A stretch of 6,987 nucleotides of DNA from NCBI GenBank assembly GCA_025360685.1, contig JANYBR010000231.1, forward strand, positions 1 to 6,987, written 5' to 3'. The stretch's first letter is position 1. Each line of letters opens with the position of its first letter. The position numbers and the translations under genes were made by a program. This stretch comes from Pseudomonadota bacterium (lineage in GTDB: Bacteria > Pseudomonadota > Alphaproteobacteria > Micropepsales > Micropepsaceae). Below, one piece after another: positions 1-6,554 of this stretch. Below the pieces are notes generated by a model. It had not been told where the DNA came from, searched no databases, and was given only the letters and a program-made list of their open reading frames with translations.

Positions 1-1217
1 TTTATTCCGTGTTCCTCGAAGCGGCAGGCGGGCGTCAGAGCCTGTGGCTCGTGGCTATCGCGCAATGCGTGATGACGGCGTTTGTGCTCACGGAGTTTGC
101 TCGCGCGCTGCGTCCCCTGATGTCGCTCTGGTCGTTGCTCGCGCTCGGCGCGGTCGTCACGTTCACGACGGGCCTGCCTTGGTACGCGGGCCAGATCGAA
201 CCGGACTGTTTTGTCGCTCTGGTGCCGCTGTCGCTCTACCTGTTCGCGTTTCACAGCGCGTCGCTCGGACCATGGCGGCTGTGCGGCCTGTTCGCAGTGG
301 CGGCGTTCGCAATCGCTTCGCATCCCTCGCACCTCGGACTATCGGCCGGTTTGCTTGCAGCTCTGGTGGTCATGCGCTTCGCACCGGAGCGCTGGATCGA
401 AACCAACGGTTTGCCACGGCCTCGCATTGCGCTGGGGATTGCGAGCTTCCTTGTTGCCATCGCGGCCATTGTCGCGTGCAACTACGCCTTCACGCAGCAG
501 CTGTTTCTATCGCGGTCTGGGGCGATATTTCTCGAGGCTCGCATGATGGAAGACGGCCTGATCGCTCCCGTCCTGGATGCGACCTGCCCGCAGGCCGGTT
601 ATAAGATATGTGCCTACAAGGATCGGCTTCCGGCCCGGGCCGATGCCTGGCTGTGGGAGGAGAAGGTCAGTTCTTTCCATAAGTTGGGAGGATTTGCGAA
701 GATGGAACCGGAAGCGACTGCGCTGGTCGAGGCCAGCCTGGCGTACCATCCGGTAGCGAACGTCATACTGGCGGCGAAGGACACGCTCCTGCAATTTTTC
801 TGGTTCCAGACCGGCGATGGAATTGTGCCGCAGGAATGGGTTCTCAACCAGGAATTCAAGATTGCGATTCCCCGACAGGTCTCCGACTACGACCATGCCT
901 ACCAGCAGGAAGGTGCCATCTGGTTCCTGCCGGTGAATGCCGTGCATGTCCCGGTAGCGTTCTTGTCGTTGCTCGGGCTCTTTCTTTTGCTACGAGACGC
1001 CGTGAAGCGGCGCGCCTGGCGCTCGGGTGTGCTGCCGGCGTTCGTACTACTGGCGCTGCTGGGCAACGCGCTGGTCTGCGGCGTCCTTTCCGGACCGCAT
1101 GGCCGCTACCAATCGCGCATCATGTGGCTACCGGCCTTCGCCGTGATGCTGATCGCATGGCCGAGAATTGAGGTCGAATTGCGCGGCCGTCTCACTGCGC
1201 AAGCGGACCGCGCCTGA
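1..1217 (+). CDS. Multi-pass inner-membrane protein of unknown function, possibly GT-C glycosyltransferase-like (5' partial)
   Basis: The reading frame is open to the left edge. A GTG at 9 is the first possible start, but it is preceded in frame by sense codons (Tyr-Ser) and has no visible ribosome binding site, so the gene very probably begins upstream. Numbered from that GTG, 402 residues are visible. Hydrophobic segments lie near 11-34, 37-58, 66-83, 90-122 (probably two passes) and 139-160. A polar stretch follows at about 161-305, then three more membrane segments near 311-329, 341-361 and 371-385. The polar loop holds two cysteines (C193, C201) in a CPxxxYxxC-like context, followed by an AD-xx-LW and LGGF segment. 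I associate this pattern with a family of uncharacterised proteobacterial membrane proteins, and a periplasmic disulfide is plausible. The GRYQSRIMWLP segment (366-375), before the last hydrophobic stretch, resembles the RYxxP-type motif of GT-C lipid-linked glycosyltransferases. That function is inference only, because the N-terminal catalytic region is outside the window. The stop is TGA, 51 nt before rpe in the same direction, so co-transcription is likely. Confidence 0.8.
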   Translation, partial: YSVFLEAAGGRQSLWLVAIAQCVMTAFVLTEFARALRPLMSLWSLLALGAVVTFTTGLPWYAGQIEPDCFVALVPLSLYLFAFHSASLGPWRLCGLFAVAAFAIASHPSHLGLSAGLLAALVVMRFAPERWIETNGLPRPRIALGIASFLVAIAAIVACNYAFTQQLFLSRSGAIFLEARMMEDGLIAPVLDATCPQAGYKICAYKDRLPARADAWLWEEKVSSFHKLGGFAKMEPEATALVEASLAYHPVANVILAAKDTLLQFFWFQTGDGIVPQEWVLNQEFKIAIPRQVSDYDHAYQQEGAIWFLPVNAVHVPVAFLSLLGLFLLLRDAVKRRAWRSGVLPAFVLLALLGNALVCGVLSGPHGRYQSRIMWLPAFAVMLIAWPRIEVELRGRLTAQADRA

Positions 1218-1268
1218 CGGGCCATTTGCCTTGCGGGGTTGCAGAGAATCCGGCACTTATGACCGGTC

Positions 1269-1928
1269 ATGGCCAGCAAAATCCGCATCGCGCCTTCCAT
1301 TCTATCGGCTGATTTTGCACAGCTGGGCGCCGAGATCACGGCCGTCGAGGCGGCGGGCGCAGACCTGATCCACGTCGACGTGATGGACGGTCATTTCGTG
1401 CCGAATATTTCCATCGGTCCGCTGGTGGTGCGGGCGATAAAGCCGCACGCCAAGACGCCGCTCGATGTCCATCTCATGATTGCGCCGGCGGATCCGTATG
1501 TGAAGGAGTTCGCCGACGCCGGCGCCGACGGCATCACGGTACATCCCGAAGCCGGTCCGCATATCCATCGCACGCTGCAGCTGATCCGCTCGCTCGGTAA
1601 GAAGCCGGGTGTAGTGCTCAATCCCGGCACACCGGTCGACGCAATCGACAATGTGCTCGATCTGGTCGATCTGGTTCTGGTAATGAGCGTCAATCCCGGC
1701 TTCGGCGGGCAATCCTTCATCGCGAGCCAGCTCAAGAAGATCGAGGCGATTGCGACGCGCATTGCAAAGTCCGGACGCGAGATCGCGCTCGAAGTGGACG
1801 GCGGCATCACACCGCAAACCGCGCGGCAGGCGGTGGATGCAGGCGCCAATGTTCTGGTTGCAGGCACGGCCGTGTTCAAGGGCGGGGCGGCGCAATACGC
1901 AGCCAACATCGCCGCGTTGCGCGGCTGA
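1269..1928 (+). CDS. rpe: Ribulose-phosphate 3-epimerase
   Basis: This enzyme interconverts D-ribulose 5-phosphate and D-xylulose 5-phosphate in the cytoplasm, in the pentose phosphate pathway and, in autotrophs, the Calvin cycle. The 219-residue product has the usual length and a complete TIM-barrel signature. The opening is IAPSILSADFAQLG. H35 and D37 lie in the HVDVMDGHFVPN strand, H68 in DVHLM, the VMSVNPGFGGQSF phosphate-side loop is at 138-150, and D177 is in EVDGGI. H35, D37, H68 and D177 correspond to the family's metal ligands, and D37/D177 to its acid-base pair, so it should be active. G179-G180 and G199-T200 fit the phosphate-binding loops. The ATG at 1269 gives the standard N-terminus, although the ribosome binding site is weak. 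The start overlaps a 12-bp palindrome (1259-1270). The gene lies 51 nt after the membrane protein and 4 nt before the heparinase-like gene, which suggests one transcript. Nothing shows whether it belongs to a cbb operon. Confidence 0.97.
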   Translation: MASKIRIAPSILSADFAQLGAEITAVEAAGADLIHVDVMDGHFVPNISIGPLVVRAIKPHAKTPLDVHLMIAPADPYVKEFADAGADGITVHPEAGPHIHRTLQLIRSLGKKPGVVLNPGTPVDAIDNVLDLVDLVLVMSVNPGFGGQSFIASQLKKIEAIATRIAKSGREIALEVDGGITPQTARQAVDAGANVLVAGTAVFKGGAAQYAANIAALRG

Positions 1929-1932
1929 CGCC

Positions 1933-3648
1933 GTGGCCGAAAGCCCGGCACAACGACGCCTGCCTCCGCTCCGCCTGTTTCCCGAAATGGCGCGCATCGC
2001 CATGTGGCGCGCACTTCGCGGTGTGCGCGTCTGGTACCGGAGCACCTGGCTTTACCGGCGTATTCTCACCGGACCGCTGTCCGACCGCATCCTATTTCAC
2101 CCCTACGATGCTCTGCCGCGCAGGCTCGAGGACGCAGACGGCATGCTGCGCGGACGTTTCCGCTTCGTGGGCGAGACGGTCGAAGTGAAGGACGGCTCCA
2201 TCTTCGATGCGATACCTCCTTCGGATGCATGGGCTCAGGCACTGCACAGTTTCGCATGGCTGCCGCCGCTTGCCTTCGCCGGCGGAGAACCGGCGCGACT
2301 GCTGGCAACCAATCTGATCACGCAGTGGCTTAAACGCCATTCGCGCTATTCCGAACCGGCCTGGTTGCCGGACGTGATGGCCCGCCGCCTGGTCAACCTG
2401 TTCGCTCATGGCCGCATGGTGATCGTAAATTCCGAACTCTTGTGGCGCTCCAAAGTCTTCGTGTCATTGCGCGAGCAGTCACGCATGCTGGCGCGGATCG
2501 CCCGCGAAGCTCCGGATGGTTTGCCGCGGTTCGAGGCCGCTGCGGCCTATGCTTTGTCGGGTGCGTGCCTTGGCGACAGTCAGCGGCGCCTGGATGAGGG
2601 ACTGAAATGTCTTGAAGAAGAGATTGCGCGCCAGATCCTGCCCGACGGTGGCCATGTCAGCCGTTCGCCCGAAGCGCTTGTTCACAGCTATCGGCTGATC
2701 ATGATGGTGATGGATTCGCTGGCCGCCGGCGCGATCGAGATTCCGCACGCGATCCGAAGCGCCTATGACCGCATCGCGCCGATGATCCGTTTCTTCCGCC
2801 ACGGCGACGGATCGCTCGCGCTGTTCAACGGCGGTGTCGAATGCGATCCGCGCATGATCGCGGGCCTGCTGGCACGCGACGAAGTGCGCGGACAGCCTTT
2901 CGCCTACGCCCGGCATACCGGTTATCACCGAATGACAGCCGGCAAGACGATGCTCCTGATCGACTGCGGGAGCGTGCCGCCGGGAGCGTTCTCAACCCGC
3001 GCCCACGCGGCGTGTCTGGCGATGGAGTTCAGCAGCGGCGGTCATCGCGTTGTCGTCAACTGCGGCGATGGCGGTGCCACCCATCCCAAATGGGAGCCCG
3101 CTCTTCGCGCCACTGCGGCACACTCCACGCTTGTCCTCGCCGACGCTTCGATGGCAGCGATCCTGCCGCCGGGGATCGGTCGTGACTTGCTTGGCTCGCG
3201 TCTGCTCGGTGGCCCAACCGCAATCGAGACGCGCAGGGTGGAAACCGTGCAGGGGTGGAGCGTCGAGGCCGGTCACGACGCATATCTCGCTCCCTTCGGC
3301 GTGCGTCACGAGCGGCAGGTTACGATGTCCCAGCAAGGGCTGGCGATAACAGGTGTTGATCGTCTGCTGCCACGTCCCGCGCGGGCGCATGCGGCGCTCA
3401 CATTTGCAATTCGATTCCACATTCATCCGGATGTTCGAGTTTCACCGTCGCAGGGCGGCGGAATTCTGCTGAAGCTGCCGAATGGCGAAGGCTGGCGCTT
3501 TCGCACAGGCGCCCCGATGACGGTGGAGGAGAGTGTGTATCTCGGTGGCGACGTGGTGCGGCGGAGCGAGCAACTCGTAATCACCGGAACGGTCAAGGAT
3601 CAACCGGTGGAGACGGCGTGGATATTCGAGCAGATCGGGACATCCTGA
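1933..3648 (+). CDS. Heparinase II/III family protein (putative polysaccharide lyase)
   Basis: The product is 571 residues if it starts at the GTG at 1933, four nucleotides after the rpe stop, or 553 from the ATG at 1987. Neither start has a clear Shine-Dalgarno. I chose GTG because the spacing suggests translational coupling, but the ATG is a real alternative. The frame also stays open back into rpe, which is only an overlap artefact. The protein resembles the alphaproteobacterial heparinase II/III-like family: a mostly helical N-terminal half (about 50-310) and a beta-rich C-terminal domain (about 320-560). Visible landmarks are DGGHVSRSPEALVHSY at 238-253, the ARxxxCLAMEFSSGGHRVVVNCG-type strand region at 357-378 and AAHSTLVLAD at about 395-404, characteristic of the C-terminal domain. 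No signal peptide is obvious. Members are annotated as lyases of acidic polysaccharides, but no substrate has been shown for this branch as far as I know. In many alphaproteobacteria it lies next to purH, whereas here creD follows after 91 nt. Confidence 0.88.
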   Translation: MAESPAQRRLPPLRLFPEMARIAMWRALRGVRVWYRSTWLYRRILTGPLSDRILFHPYDALPRRLEDADGMLRGRFRFVGETVEVKDGSIFDAIPPSDAWAQALHSFAWLPPLAFAGGEPARLLATNLITQWLKRHSRYSEPAWLPDVMARRLVNLFAHGRMVIVNSELLWRSKVFVSLREQSRMLARIAREAPDGLPRFEAAAAYALSGACLGDSQRRLDEGLKCLEEEIARQILPDGGHVSRSPEALVHSYRLIMMVMDSLAAGAIEIPHAIRSAYDRIAPMIRFFRHGDGSLALFNGGVECDPRMIAGLLARDEVRGQPFAYARHTGYHRMTAGKTMLLIDCGSVPPGAFSTRAHAACLAMEFSSGGHRVVVNCGDGGATHPKWEPALRATAAHSTLVLADASMAAILPPGIGRDLLGSRLLGGPTAIETRRVETVQGWSVEAGHDAYLAPFGVRHERQVTMSQQGLAITGVDRLLPRPARAHAALTFAIRFHIHPDVRVSPSQGGGILLKLPNGEGWRFRTGAPMTVEESVYLGGDVVRRSEQLVITGTVKDQPVETAWIFEQIGTS

Positions 3649-3728
3649 ATTTTTCGAAATCCACCGGCCGGACACAGGCGCGCCGCGATTGCGCCACGAT
3701 CCGTAGCGAACTTGAGCGCTCGCCGACC

Positions 3729-3735
3729 GGGAGGG
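3729..3735 (+). promoter_or_regulatory. Strong Shine-Dalgarno deciding a TTG start for creD
   Basis: GGGAGGG lies 4 nt before a TTG at 3740. An in-frame TGA at 3713-3715 closes the frame upstream, and no ATG or GTG gives a full-length CreD N-terminus, so this site is the main support for the TTG start. Confidence 0.75.
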
Positions 3736-3739
3736 CTCC

Positions 3740-5086
3740 TTGCCAAGCGACACCGTCCAGACACCTCGCGCGCGCGGGCTGCGTTCGCCCGGCCTAAAGT
3801 TTTTTGTCATCGCCGCGCTGACTATTGCGCTGGCAATCCCGCTGCTGTTCATCCAACTGGCGCTTTCAGACCGCGAGGAAACCGCTGCCGGCGCCATACA
3901 GGACGTTGCGAGCGGATGGGGCGGGCCGCAGATCGTCGCGGGGCCGGTGGTCTTGTTGCCCTATACCGTGGAGCGGGCGAGCATCGTCGACGGCAAGACG
4001 GTTCAGTCCACCTTGCACCTTACGGCTGTGTTGTTGCCTGAAAATCTGAACATGACCGTGCAGGCGAACGAAGAGACGCGTTGGCGGGGGATATTCGCCG
4101 TGCCGGTCTATCGCTCGGCGCTGCGGCTGCATGCGACTTTCGACAGGCTTGCGCTGGCCGCGCTCGCGCCATCGGACGCGCACATCCTCTGGAACCAAGC
4201 ATCGATTTCTATTCTGGTGTCGGACGCGCACGGCCTCGCCGACAATGTTTCGCTTGCCGTTAACGGCCGCACCATCGCATTCCAGCCCGGTGCCGGCATG
4301 AATGACCCGAGATTTCCCGGTATCCAGGCGCCGCTCAATCTTGCGGGTGCGCAAGACTTGTCTCTCGATACAAATCTGAAGCTACGCGGCTCGCGCGAGT
4401 TGAGCCTGTCGCCGCTCGGCAGGCGCACCACAGCGGCGGTCAAGTCCGCCTGGCCGTCGCCGAGCTTCTTCGGCGCATTCCTGCCCAGCGAACGCAAAGT
4501 CGGCGCACAAGGATTCGAGGCCGCTTGGGTGGTTCCTTATCTTGCGCGCGGCTTCGGCCAGAGCTTCGAAACGACCGACGAAGCCGTCAATCAACTCCTG
4601 GCGCCCGCATTCGGAGTGCGTTTCTATCAACCCGTCGATCACTACCAGCTGGTTCAGCGCTCACTCAAATATGCAATTTTGTTTGTGGCACTGGCATTTC
4701 TTGTCTTCTTCGTGGTCGAGACTGTGTCGCCGCGGCGGCTGCATGTCGTTCACTACGCCCTGGTCGGCGCGGCGCAGGTTCTGTTTTATCTGCTCCTGCT
4801 GTCCCTGTCCGAGCATATCGGGTTCGCGGGCGCCTATCTGGCCGCGGCTGCGGCTACGATCGGACTGACATCGCTCTATGCCGTCAGCGCTCTGGCCAGC
4901 AAGCTGCGCGCCGGGGTTCTGTGGCTTGTTCTCTCAATGCTGTACGGGCTTCTGTACATAATTCTGAACGCTGAGGACTATGCTTTGCTGATCGGCTCGA
5001 CTCTGCTGTTCGTTGCCCTTGCTGCGACAATGTACGTGACTCGTAAGATCGATTGGTATCGCACAAACGATCTGGATACGGCCTAA
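3740..5086 (+). CDS. creD: Cell envelope integrity / inner membrane protein CreD
   Basis: The 448-residue product matches E. coli CreD (about 450 aa) in length and architecture. One N-terminal membrane segment (about 20-42) is followed by a large, presumably periplasmic domain (about 45-305) and a hydrophobic C-terminal block of about five segments (near 311-330, 338-356, 361-384, 390-409, 412-432). Recognisable CreD stretches are GPQIVAGPVVLLPY (62-75), WPSPSFFGAFLPSERKV in the periplasmic domain, DHYQLVQRSLKYAILFVAL entering the second membrane segment, FYLLLLSLSEHIGF, and the terminal TRKIDWY. CreD is the effector-like member of the CreBC regulon in gammaproteobacteria, linked to envelope integrity, colicin tolerance and beta-lactam response; its molecular activity is unknown. 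No creB or creC gene is visible, and I found no cre-tag (TTCAC direct repeats) in the 91 nt upstream. The start is TTG behind GGGAGGG. The flanking gaps (91 nt before, 65 nt after) leave it open whether it is transcribed alone or with its neighbours. Confidence 0.95.
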   Translation: MPSDTVQTPRARGLRSPGLKFFVIAALTIALAIPLLFIQLALSDREETAAGAIQDVASGWGGPQIVAGPVVLLPYTVERASIVDGKTVQSTLHLTAVLLPENLNMTVQANEETRWRGIFAVPVYRSALRLHATFDRLALAALAPSDAHILWNQASISILVSDAHGLADNVSLAVNGRTIAFQPGAGMNDPRFPGIQAPLNLAGAQDLSLDTNLKLRGSRELSLSPLGRRTTAAVKSAWPSPSFFGAFLPSERKVGAQGFEAAWVVPYLARGFGQSFETTDEAVNQLLAPAFGVRFYQPVDHYQLVQRSLKYAILFVALAFLVFFVVETVSPRRLHVVHYALVGAAQVLFYLLLLSLSEHIGFAGAYLAAAAATIGLTSLYAVSALASKLRAGVLWLVLSMLYGLLYIILNAEDYALLIGSTLLFVALAATMYVTRKIDWYRTNDLDTA

Positions 5087-5151
5087 GGACCGCGTTGCCT
5101 TGAGCGAGGCGGCTTGCTAAACCCGATCATAGCGTTCCACCAAGGTCACAC

Positions 5152-5946
5152 ATGGTTCAGTTCACATTGCCGAAGGGCAGCAAGGTCGCGAAGGGCAAAG
5201 TCTGGCCCGGACCACGGACCACCAACGGCAAGAAGCCGAAGCGCTCGAAAGACTTCAGAGTCTACCGTTTCGATCCGGACAAGGATGCCACGCCGCGCGT
5301 CGACACCTACACCGTCGATCTGGAAAGTTGCGGCCCGATGGTCCTGGACGCGCTCATCAAGATCAAGAACGAGATCGATCCGACCTTGACGTTCCGTCGT
5401 TCCTGCCGCGAAGGCGTGTGCGGCTCCTGCTCGATGAACATTGCCGGCAGCAACACTCTCGCCTGCACCAAAGCGATCACGGATGTCTCCGGTCCGATCT
5501 CGGTCTATCCCTTGCCCGCGATGCCCGTGGTGAAGGATCTGGTCCCAGATCTCACCAACTTCTACGCCCAATATGCTTCGATCGAACCGTATTTGCAGAC
5601 CAAGACAGCGCAGCCGGAAGCTGAATGGAAGCAGTCGCCCGAGGAGCGAGCGAAGCTCGACGGCCTCTACGAGTGCATCCTGTGTGCCTGCTGTTCGACG
5701 TCCTGCCCGAGCTATTGGTGGAATTCCGAACGCTATCTCGGTCCTGCGGCGTTGCTGCAATCCTATCGCTGGCTCGCGGACAGCCGCGACGAGAACACCG
5801 GCGAGCGGCTCGACAATCTCGAGGATCCGTTCCGGCTTTATCGCTGCCACACGATCATGAACTGCGCCAGCGCCTGTCCGAAGGGCCTCAATCCCGCCAA
5901 GGCCATCGGCGAGATAAAGCAGATGCTGGTGAAGCGTAGCGTCTGA
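5152..5946 (+). CDS. sdhB: Succinate dehydrogenase iron-sulfur subunit
   Basis: This is subunit B of respiratory complex II, which carries electrons from the flavoprotein SdhA to ubiquinone at the cytoplasmic face of the inner membrane. All cluster ligands are present in the 264-residue product. C85, C90, C93 and C105 bind the [2Fe-2S] cluster. C175, C178, C181 and C242 bind [4Fe-4S]. C185, C232 and C238 bind [3Fe-4S]. The 3Fe-4S position has a fourth residue other than cysteine, as in SdhB generally. P186, W190 and H233 align with E. coli P160, W164 and H207 around the quinone site, so the protein looks fully functional. The first 35 residues are a lysine-rich extension, which I associate with rhizobial SdhB. 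The ATG at 5152 is preceded by AAGG at 5142-5145, six nucleotides upstream. Unusually, it is not next to sdhC, sdhD or sdhA: creD lies 65 nt upstream and a DUF1579-like gene downstream. It could be fumarate reductase subunit B, but the SdhB-type sequence makes that unlikely. Confidence 0.98.
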   Translation: MVQFTLPKGSKVAKGKVWPGPRTTNGKKPKRSKDFRVYRFDPDKDATPRVDTYTVDLESCGPMVLDALIKIKNEIDPTLTFRRSCREGVCGSCSMNIAGSNTLACTKAITDVSGPISVYPLPAMPVVKDLVPDLTNFYAQYASIEPYLQTKTAQPEAEWKQSPEERAKLDGLYECILCACCSTSCPSYWWNSERYLGPAALLQSYRWLADSRDENTGERLDNLEDPFRLYRCHTIMNCASACPKGLNPAKAIGEIKQMLVKRSV

Positions 5947-6017
5947 ACTCACTCTTATGTGAGAGGCGCAGCGTAGGACGTGCGATTATTGTCGCCGCTA
6001 TGGCACGGGGGTGCCTC

Positions 6018-6023
6018 GGGGAG
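6018..6023 (+). promoter_or_regulatory. Shine-Dalgarno deciding the start at 6030
   Basis: GGGGAG ends 6 nt before the ATG at 6030. The in-frame ATG at 6000 has no comparable site and would put ten polar residues before the signal peptide, so 6030 is the better start. A 5-bp hairpin (GGCAC/GTGCC, 6002-6015) lies just upstream of this site. Confidence 0.7.
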
Positions 6024-6029
6024 AATCCT

Positions 6030-6554
6030 ATGCGCCGCTTGTTCGCCGCGGCACTTCTGCTGACCACGGCACCAACTCTGGTCGAGGCGGTGCCGGCCGC
6101 GCCAGCGGCTTGCGCCGGGCCGGAGTTCCGGCAGCTCGACTTCTGGCTGGGGGATTGGGACGCGACGTGGAACGCATCGCCCGGAACGCCCGCGGGAGCC
6201 GGCTCCAATCACATCACCAAAAGTTACGATGACTGCGTGATCGAAGAGCATTTCGACGGCCACCCCGGTCAGCATCTGATGGGTCACAGCGTGTCTGTCT
6301 ATCTGGCGCCGGCCAAGGAGTGGCGACAGACCTGGGTCGACAATGAGGGCGGGTACATCGATTTGAAAGGCGGACCCAGCGCAAAGCGTGATTTCGTGCT
6401 CACGACCCTCCCACGCGCAGACAATGCACATGCCAGCAGGATGCTCTTTACCGACATCAGGCCAAACAGTTTTACCTGGCGTTGGCAGAAGACGATCGAC
6501 GGCAAGACCTGGGCCGACAGCTGGGTGATCGCCTACACACGCAAGAAAAGCTAG
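6030..6554 (+). CDS. Secreted DUF1579/lipocalin-like protein of unknown function
   Basis: From the ATG at 6030 the product is 174 residues. It opens with a short basic N-terminus and hydrophobic core (MRRLFAAALLLTTAPTLVEA), a typical Sec signal peptide with likely cleavage after about A20 or in the following Ala/Pro stretch. The mature domain starts with FRQLDFWLGDWDATW (33-47), the opening strand of DUF1579-type proteins. It continues with a conserved-looking DDCVIEEHFDG segment, then MGHSVSVYLAPAKEWRQTWVDNEGGYIDLKGG, and ends with SWVIAYTRK. This repeated beta-strand pattern fits a small lipocalin- or calycin-like barrel, probably periplasmic. C28 and C69 could form a disulfide. I know of no established function for the family. 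The gene follows sdhB by 83 nt in the same direction. Its TAG stop (6552-6554) overlaps the stop of the convergent ferritin-like gene. Confidence 0.85.
   Translation: MRRLFAAALLLTTAPTLVEAVPAAPAACAGPEFRQLDFWLGDWDATWNASPGTPAGAGSNHITKSYDDCVIEEHFDGHPGQHLMGHSVSVYLAPAKEWRQTWVDNEGGYIDLKGGPSAKRDFVLTTLPRADNAHASRMLFTDIRPNSFTWRWQKTIDGKTWADSWVIAYTRKKS

Noticed and set aside
1750..1932. Upstream extension of the heparinase-like gene to an ATG at 1750, inside rpe
   Set aside because: The added 61 residues are an out-of-frame reading of rpe, Arg-rich and unlike the family N-terminus. A start at 1933 or 1987 is far more plausible.
1302..2045. A 247-codon minus-strand open frame across rpe and the start of the heparinase-like gene (and a second one at 1391-2014)
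   Set aside because: Arg/Cys-rich low-quality translation antisense to a certain gene. It spans a gene boundary and has no recognisable motif.
3677..3695. Inverted repeat GGCGC/GCGCC in the heparinase-creD gap as a terminator or operator
   Set aside because: A five-base arm in GC-rich DNA is expected by chance, and no T-run follows.
5094..5113. Hairpin after creD (GCCT/AGGC with loop TGAGCG, extendable by G-U pairs) as a rho-independent terminator
   Set aside because: The stem is weak and no T-run follows; the next bases are TTGCTAAA.
5087..5151. Promoter for sdhB in the creD-sdhB gap (TTGAGC at 5100 with ATCATA at 5126)
   Set aside because: The two boxes are 20 bp apart and both poor. I could not justify a promoter call, although a promoter is possible here.
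5146..5952. A 268-codon open frame on the minus strand covering all of sdhB
   Set aside because: It mirrors sdhB codon by codon, which is common in GC-rich genes, shows no domain-like pattern, and sdhB is unmistakable on the plus strand.
5948..5963. Hairpin just after the sdhB stop (CTCAC/GTGAG, 6-nt loop) as a terminator
   Set aside because: Only five base pairs with no U-tract. It may affect mRNA 3' stability, but there is no positive support.
6000..6029. In-frame ATG at 6000 as start of the DUF1579-like gene
   Set aside because: No Shine-Dalgarno, and it would place polar residues before the signal peptide. ATG 6030 has GGGGAG at proper spacing.
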